Source: Xanthobacteraceae bacterium
Lineage (GTDB): Bacteria > Pseudomonadota > Alphaproteobacteria > Rhizobiales > Xanthobacteraceae
NCBI GenBank assembly: GCA_030037895.1
Contig: JASHPW010000131.1
Span: 1-46,828, forward strand
Direction: 5' to 3'
DNA: 46,828 nt
Shown piece after piece: positions 43,099 through 46,828 of the stretch (the stretch's first letter is position 1; each line of letters starts with the position of its first letter). The notes under the pieces are model-generated. The model saw nothing but the letters and a program-made list of their open reading frames with translations. It did no database searches and had not been told where the DNA came from. A program made the position numbers and the translations under genes.

Positions 43099-43117
43099 GA
43101 AGTCACCGACGGTCTAA

Positions 43118-43131
43118 TTGCGCGAGCGCAA
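43118..43131. promoter_or_regulatory. Small palindrome upstream of the DUF3800 gene
   Basis: TTGCGC-GA-GCGCAA is a perfect 6-bp inverted repeat 20 bp before the GTG start of the DUF3800 gene. It is short but in operator position. The remaining 43132-43326 up to the tRNA repeat shows no gene. Confidence 0.35.
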
Positions 43132-43326
43132 AGAGCTATGATCTCGGCCGCAAAAAACAAGTGATTTCGACCGATCCGTTCATCGATATTGGAAATGTTG
43201 CCGCCACCCGGAGAAATACGCGCAGCGCAACGAGCAGCCAAAAACGCGACATATACGCGACCAATCGGCTGCGGCGATGATCGCGCGCCGAGGCGCCCGC
43301 GTGAGTTGTTGATTTGAAAAGATAAT

Positions 43327-43371
43327 TGGCGCGCCCGAAGAGATTCGAACTCCTGACCCCCAGATTCGTAG
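43327..43371. repeat. Right attachment-site repeat (inside intact tRNA-Arg)
   Basis: This is the copy of the 45-bp repeat at 13043-13087, here forming the anticodon-to-CCA part of the intact tRNA gene. The tRNA is whole because the element carries, or left behind, the same 3' sequence. Identity ends exactly between the anticodon bases and the following stem (GTAG then TCTGG here, CGGGT at the left end). Confidence 0.92.
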
Positions 43372-43403
43372 TCTGGTGCTCTATCCAGCTGAGCTACGGG
43401 CGC
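43327..43403 (-). tRNA. tRNA-Arg (anticodon ACG), CCA encoded
   Basis: The minus strand reads as a full cloverleaf of 77 nt including CCA. The 7-bp acceptor stem is GCGCCCG/CGGGCGC, the D arm is GCTC...GAGC, the anticodon arm is CCAGA-CTACGAA-TCTGG with anticodon ACG (inosine-modified to read CGU/CGC/CGA), and the T arm is AGGAG-TTCGAAT-CTCTT. It lies 244 bp from the histidine kinase gene's stop and is the integration target of the island on its 3' side. Confidence 0.95.
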
Positions 43404-43646
43404 GGGGTGCGTCGCGTTCAAAATACCGGCCAGCGCAGCGGCCGGTGATGCGCGTCCATAGCTATAGGCTTCGCCGCAAAATGGCAAGGTGGCGCAATGC
43501 CCGCACGCGTACGCCGACCAAAATATCCCAAATCCGCGCGGCTCTTTCGCGTCGTTTCGAAATGGGCAACGAGGAACGGCTTTAACGGCATCGTCCTGAC
43601 CTGGCCGCGCCATGTCGAAGACATGCGGCGCTTCGACGTGTCGCCT

Positions 43647-45113
43647 TCACCCTTGGGCACGGGCGCCGCGATGGGCGCTCAACTCCACGGCGCGGTCGGG
43701 AATGGTGAGCCGCAGCGTCGCGCCGATGGTGCCTTCGACGAGGCGGATGTCGCCGCCATGGGCGCGAACGAGCTCGGCGGCAATGGCGAGGCCGAGGCCG
43801 GCGCCGCCGGTGCGGGTCGAGCCCTGGAACGCCTCGAACAGATGCGCGCGCGCCTTGTCGGAAAAGCCGGGGCCGGTGTCAGAGACCTCGATCACCACGA
43901 CCGCGCCCTCGCGCCGGCCGGTAATGCGGATCTGGTCGCGGCCGGGGTCGCGCGCCGCGCGGCTTTCCAACGCCTGCACGGCGTTGCGCGCGAGATTGAG
44001 CAGGATGCGGAACAGTTGCTCGTAATCGGCCTCGACCGTCAGCCCGCGCTCGACCGCGCTGATCCAGCGGATCGGCGCATCGGGGCTGAGCCCGAGCGTC
44101 TCGTGCACCTCCTCGACCAAAGGCTCGAGCAGGATCGGCTTTCTTTCCGGCGGCGGTTCCTGCAGGCGGCCGTAGGACAGCGTCGATTGGCAGAAGGCGA
44201 TGGCGCGCTCGAGCGCGCGCATCAGCTTGGGGGCGAAGCGCTGCACGCCGGGATCGGGCAGGCTCGACAGCCGGTCGGAGAAAAGCTGCGCCGAGGTGAG
44301 CAGGTTGCGCAAATCGTGATTGATCTTGGAGACGGCAAGGCCGAGCGCGGCGAGCCGGTTCTTCTGCTGCAGCATCGAGGCAAGCTCGCTCTGCATGGTG
44401 GCGAGCTCGCGCTCGGCGACGCCGATCTCGTCGGCGCGCGCCGACGGCGCGATGACGCGGTCGGCATTCTCCGGGTCGGCGCGAAACGCCGTCATATTGG
44501 CGGTGATCCGGCGCATCGGCCGCACGAACATGTAATGCAAAGCGAGGTAGACCAGCGCCGCGCTGATGCCGGAGATCAGCAGCGAGATGAGCAGGAGACC
44601 CACCGAGTAGCGCAGCATCGCCTGGCGCAGCGGCGGCTCGTCGAGGACGATTTCGATGTAGTCGCCGCCCATCGGCGCCGGACCGACCACGCGCATCACG
44701 CCCTTCCTCGTATCCAGCATCATCGTGAAGGCGTCGACGATCGCGTCGACGGTGCCGACGCTGCGCATATCGAAGTCATGGCTGATCGGCGGCGGGGCCT
44801 CGCCGACCGCGAGCAGGCGACGCCGCGTTCCCATCTTCATGGCGACGGCGCGCGCGCCGATGCTGTCGAGGATCTGCTTGGCGAGGCTGTCCGACACCAT
44901 GCCGTTCGGCGCGGCGTCGAGCACCAGCGCCGCGGTGTAGGCGCTGGCCAGGCGGTCCCTGAGCCAGTTGACGCGAAAGTTGGCGACCAGCGGCACATAG
45001 ATCAGCACTTCCGCGATCATCACGAACAGGATCGTGAGGACGAGGAGCTTTCCCGAAAGCCCGAAGCGCGGCACCCGGACCGGCCCCGGTCGAGCGGCTG
45101 ATTCATCGCTCAT
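43647..45113 (-). CDS. Sensor histidine kinase (HAMP, HisKA, HATPase)
   Basis: From the ATG at 45113 the protein is 488 residues. An upstream in-frame start at 45191 is less likely. It has TM1 at about 22-45 (LVLTILFVMIAEVLIYVPLV), a periplasmic sensor of about 110 residues, and TM2 near 165-185 (VGLLLISLLISGISAALVYL). A HAMP segment follows (VRPMRRITANMTAF), then the HisKA site KINHDLRNLLTSAQLFSDRL (His about 265) and the ATPase N-box LLNLARNAVQAL and G-boxes DTGPGFSDK and GAGLGLAIAAE. All kinase motifs are intact. No response regulator is adjacent, so it is an orphan here and its signal is unknown. Confidence 0.92.
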   Translation of the reverse strand: MSDESAARPGPVRVPRFGLSGKLLVLTILFVMIAEVLIYVPLVANFRVNWLRDRLASAYTAALVLDAAPNGMVSDSLAKQILDSIGARAVAMKMGTRRRLLAVGEAPPPISHDFDMRSVGTVDAIVDAFTMMLDTRKGVMRVVGPAPMGGDYIEIVLDEPPLRQAMLRYSVGLLLISLLISGISAALVYLALHYMFVRPMRRITANMTAFRADPENADRVIAPSARADEIGVAERELATMQSELASMLQQKNRLAALGLAVSKINHDLRNLLTSAQLFSDRLSSLPDPGVQRFAPKLMRALERAIAFCQSTLSYGRLQEPPPERKPILLEPLVEEVHETLGLSPDAPIRWISAVERGLTVEADYEQLFRILLNLARNAVQALESRAARDPGRDQIRITGRREGAVVVIEVSDTGPGFSDKARAHLFEAFQGSTRTGGAGLGLAIAAELVRAHGGDIRLVEGTIGATLRLTIPDRAVELSAHRGARAQG

Positions 45114-45234
45114 GAGTTGAGCCTTCGCAGGGTCTCGTTCCGAAAGTTCGCAATTAAGCCGGCCTTCCCGCGTGCGAATTTCCGAATGCAAAGAGACACT
45201 GCCAGCCGGCGAACTATCGTCCTCATGCGGCTTT

Positions 45235-45286
45235 GGATTTGAAGTTTCTCTCCGAGATTGCCGAAACGCTGTGGAACTTCAAATCC
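45235..45286. repeat. Perfect 12-bp inverted repeat spanning the FAD-oxidoreductase stop
   Basis: GGATTTGAAGTT (45235-45246) and AACTTCAAATCC (45275-45286) pair perfectly with a 28-nt loop. The right arm contains the stop codon of the flavoprotein gene (minus-strand TGA ending at 45279). It could fold as a 3' hairpin of that transcript, but no T run follows, so it need not be a terminator. The remaining gap 45114-45234 to the kinase start shows no gene. Confidence 0.55.
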
Positions 45287-46721
45287 GCCGCCGTCGACCA
45301 AGCCGACGCAGCCACCCTATGATGCGACGCACGCGCGGTGCCGTCAAACTGCTGGTAAAATAAGTAATGGCCGCGCCTTTACCAATCTCCGCATAGGTCG
45401 GATAGGGGACAACGAGGTCGGCAAAGGCGCGGATGTTCAGCTTTTGGCCGATGGCCAACGTCCAAGTGGTGATGATCTCCCGCGCTTGCGCTCCAACGAT
45501 CGTCACGCCGAGGATGTCTCCGTTGCGGTCGGTGACGACCTTGATGTGGCCATTGGTCGCCCGCTCGGCCTGGGCGCGATCGTTTTCGCTATAAGGCCAG
45601 CGCAACACGTGGACGGCGCCCGTTTGCTCCCGCGCTTCCTCCTCGAGGAGGCCGACCTGAGCGAGTTCAGGATCGGTCTGTGTGACCCGCGGGATGGCCT
45701 GATGGTTCACCTGGACCGGCAGTCGGAACAGTGCCTGACGGATCACGAGTCCGGCGTGGTAATTGGCGAGATGGATGAGCTTGGGCTCCCCGGTCACGTC
45801 GCCCACCGCATAGACGCGCTTGTTGGTCGTGTGCAGGCGCGGATCGACGACGATACTGTGCGGCCCATAGCGGATGCCGGCGGCGTCGAGATCGAGGTTG
45901 TCGAGGTTCGGCCGGCGCCCGGTGGCGACCAGAAGATGCGAGCCTTCGATCGTCTCCGTGCCCGTGGACGTTGTGAGCACGACCTGCACCTTGGCAAGGA
46001 AACGGCGCACCTTGGTGATCGCGACTCCGGCGCGCAGCTTGACGCCCTCGCGCGCGAGCGCGTCGAGCACGATGGCGGCGCACTCGGGATCCTCCCCGGC
46101 GAGCGGCGTCTTCGCCTCCAGTACGGTGACGGCGGCGCCGAGCCGACGAAAGGCCTGCGCCAGTTCGAGCCCGCTAGCGCCGGCGCCGATGACGATGAGA
46201 TGACGCGGACATTCGGCGAGATCGGAAATGGTCTCGGTGGTGAGGTGCGGCGTGTCGATGAGGCCGGGGATCGCCGGGATGAGCGGCGAGGAGCCGGTAG
46301 CGATGACAAAGCGGCCCGCCTTGATGGTGAAGTCGTCGACCGCGACCGTGGCGGGGTCGGTGAAGCGGCCCGCGCCGGCGATAACGCGCACGCCGAGCCC
46401 GGCGAAGCGCTCGCGCGTGGAGTTCGGCGCGACCGCGCCGATGACATCGTTCACGTGGGTGCTGACCGCGGCGAAATCGACGCCGAAACGCACGGTCTTC
46501 ATGCCGAAGCGCGCGCCGTTGCGCACGGCGTTCGCGCGCGCGGCCGCCGCCATCAGCGCTTGCGCGGGTACGCGGCCGGTTTTTTTGACGTATTCGCGGC
46601 CCATGCCGCCGTTTTCCACGAGCACCGCGGGCACGCCGAAGGCGGCGGCCGCAGCGGCGACGGAAAGACCGCCGGCGTCGGCGCCGATCACGCAGATGTC
46701 GGGTTTGAGCTCCTGCGCCAT
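45279..46721 (-). CDS. Dihydrolipoamide/mercuric-reductase-like flavoprotein lacking the redox disulfide
   Basis: This 480-residue protein has the flavoprotein disulfide reductase layout. The N-terminal FAD site is VIGADAGGLSVAAAAAAFGV, the second NAD(P) site is VIGAGASGLELAQAFRRLGA (about 173-192), the second FAD motif is RVYAVGDVTGEP (about 300), and a C-terminal dimer domain follows. The redox Cys pair that normally reads GDCLNxGCVPS is absent. The aligned segment reads MGREYVKKTGRVPAQAL, with Tyr and Arg at the Cys positions. The C-terminal HisGlu active pair is also missing (PYPTYAE). It may bind FAD and NAD(P) but cannot act as a disulfide reductase. The window beyond 46722 shows no supported gene. 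Confidence 0.85.
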   Translation of the reverse strand: MAQELKPDICVIGADAGGLSVAAAAAAFGVPAVLVENGGMGREYVKKTGRVPAQALMAAAARANAVRNGARFGMKTVRFGVDFAAVSTHVNDVIGAVAPNSTRERFAGLGVRVIAGAGRFTDPATVAVDDFTIKAGRFVIATGSSPLIPAIPGLIDTPHLTTETISDLAECPRHLIVIGAGASGLELAQAFRRLGAAVTVLEAKTPLAGEDPECAAIVLDALAREGVKLRAGVAITKVRRFLAKVQVVLTTSTGTETIEGSHLLVATGRRPNLDNLDLDAAGIRYGPHSIVVDPRLHTTNKRVYAVGDVTGEPKLIHLANYHAGLVIRQALFRLPVQVNHQAIPRVTQTDPELAQVGLLEEEAREQTGAVHVLRWPYSENDRAQAERATNGHIKVVTDRNGDILGVTIVGAQAREIITTWTLAIGQKLNIRAFADLVVPYPTYAEIGKGAAITYFTSSLTAPRVRRIIGWLRRLGRRRRI

Positions 46722-46828
46722 CAGGCCGACGGGCTCACCACGCGTGATGCCGGAACCGGCGCAAAGCCCGACGCAAATCCGGCTGTAAAGCCGTCATGGC
46801 GCGTGTTGTGGTGTTTTCGCGGTCTCGG

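Larger units (their letters stand above)
13043..43371. mobile_element. 30.3-kb tRNA-Arg-integrated prophage/satellite-like island
   Basis: The island is bounded by the two 45-bp tRNA repeats. It contains its own tyrosine integrase (16457-17728), an ImmA/XRE switch, an excisionase-like HTH protein, a phage replication module, tail remnants, lysis genes, AbiE and a DISARM-like defence operon. No terminase, portal, protease, major capsid or tape-measure gene was found, so it cannot make particles by itself as read here. The defence operon and methyltransferase occupy the right third, next to the intact tRNA. I infer either a decayed prophage that has kept its defence cargo or a helper-dependent satellite. 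Confidence 0.85.

Noticed and set aside
43418-43660. 80-codon minus-strand frame between the tRNA and the kinase gene
   Set aside because: It overlaps the kinase 3' end, has no ribosome site or domain, and its composition is not gene-like.
43497-45101. Plus-strand 534-codon frame opposite the histidine kinase
   Set aside because: The minus strand holds all kinase motifs; this frame is its Arg/His-rich complement.
46730-46797. Short minus-strand frame (about 21 codons) upstream of the flavoprotein
   Set aside because: Arg/His-rich, very short, and without a supporting ribosome site or coupling. Not enough to call a leader peptide.

Overview
The window is GC-rich alphaproteobacterial chromosome, most like Rhizobiales (Bradyrhizobium/Xanthobacteraceae-type). 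This rests on codon use, a rhizobial-style GGAAAA/TTTTCC REP repeat in two 87-bp copies, and the gene families on both flanks. No species can be named from the sequence.

Left flank (1-13042) is ordinary chromosome. It holds the edge of an IS630-type transposase, a GFA-family protein, a run of NAD(P)-dependent oxidoreductases (NmrA-like, SDR, 3-hydroxyisobutyrate dehydrogenase-like), an alpha/beta hydrolase, an M24 peptidase-fold protein, a MazF/PemK toxin with only a remnant antitoxin, a CobW-type GTPase, an RND efflux pair (lipoprotein adaptor plus HAE1 permease, with no outer-membrane factor nearby) and a VOC protein.

13043-43371 is a 30.3-kb integrated element. Its ends are a perfect 45-bp direct repeat equal to the 3' part of tRNA-Arg(ACG): a tRNA fragment at the left end and the intact tRNA at the right end. 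Inside, left to right: (a) a two-gene operon of unknown function (degenerate HxxxH protein plus membrane coiled-coil protein), divergent from an AbiEi/AbiEii type IV toxin-antitoxin pair across a 19-bp-arm palindrome; (b) a tyrosine integrase; (c) an ImmA-like protease/XRE regulator switch; (d) a rightward train of phage-type replication genes (excisionase-like HTH, PD-(D/E)XK nuclease, primase-helicase, RuvC-like resolvase); (e) a truncated tail gene, a tail-fibre-like gene and a lysis cassette, with no terminase, portal, capsid or other head genes; (f) a C5 cytosine methyltransferase facing a leftward defence operon: drmE-like, NERD-nuclease/SF1 helicase, drmA, drmB, vsr; (g) a DUF3800 gene.

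Block (f) is the most interesting part. drmA and drmB are convincing DISARM core genes, and the C5 methyltransferase plus drmE-like gene point to class 2. However, no drmC (phospholipase-D fold) is present. A NERD-SF1 helicase lies between drmE and drmA, and Vsr, the mismatch nuclease that normally accompanies C5 methyltransferases, closes the operon. The element therefore looks like a packaging-deficient prophage or satellite that carries at least two defence systems (AbiE and a non-canonical DISARM).

Right flank (43404-46828) has an orphan sensor histidine kinase and a flavoprotein disulfide reductase homologue that lacks both redox cysteines. No CRISPR array or rRNA was seen.
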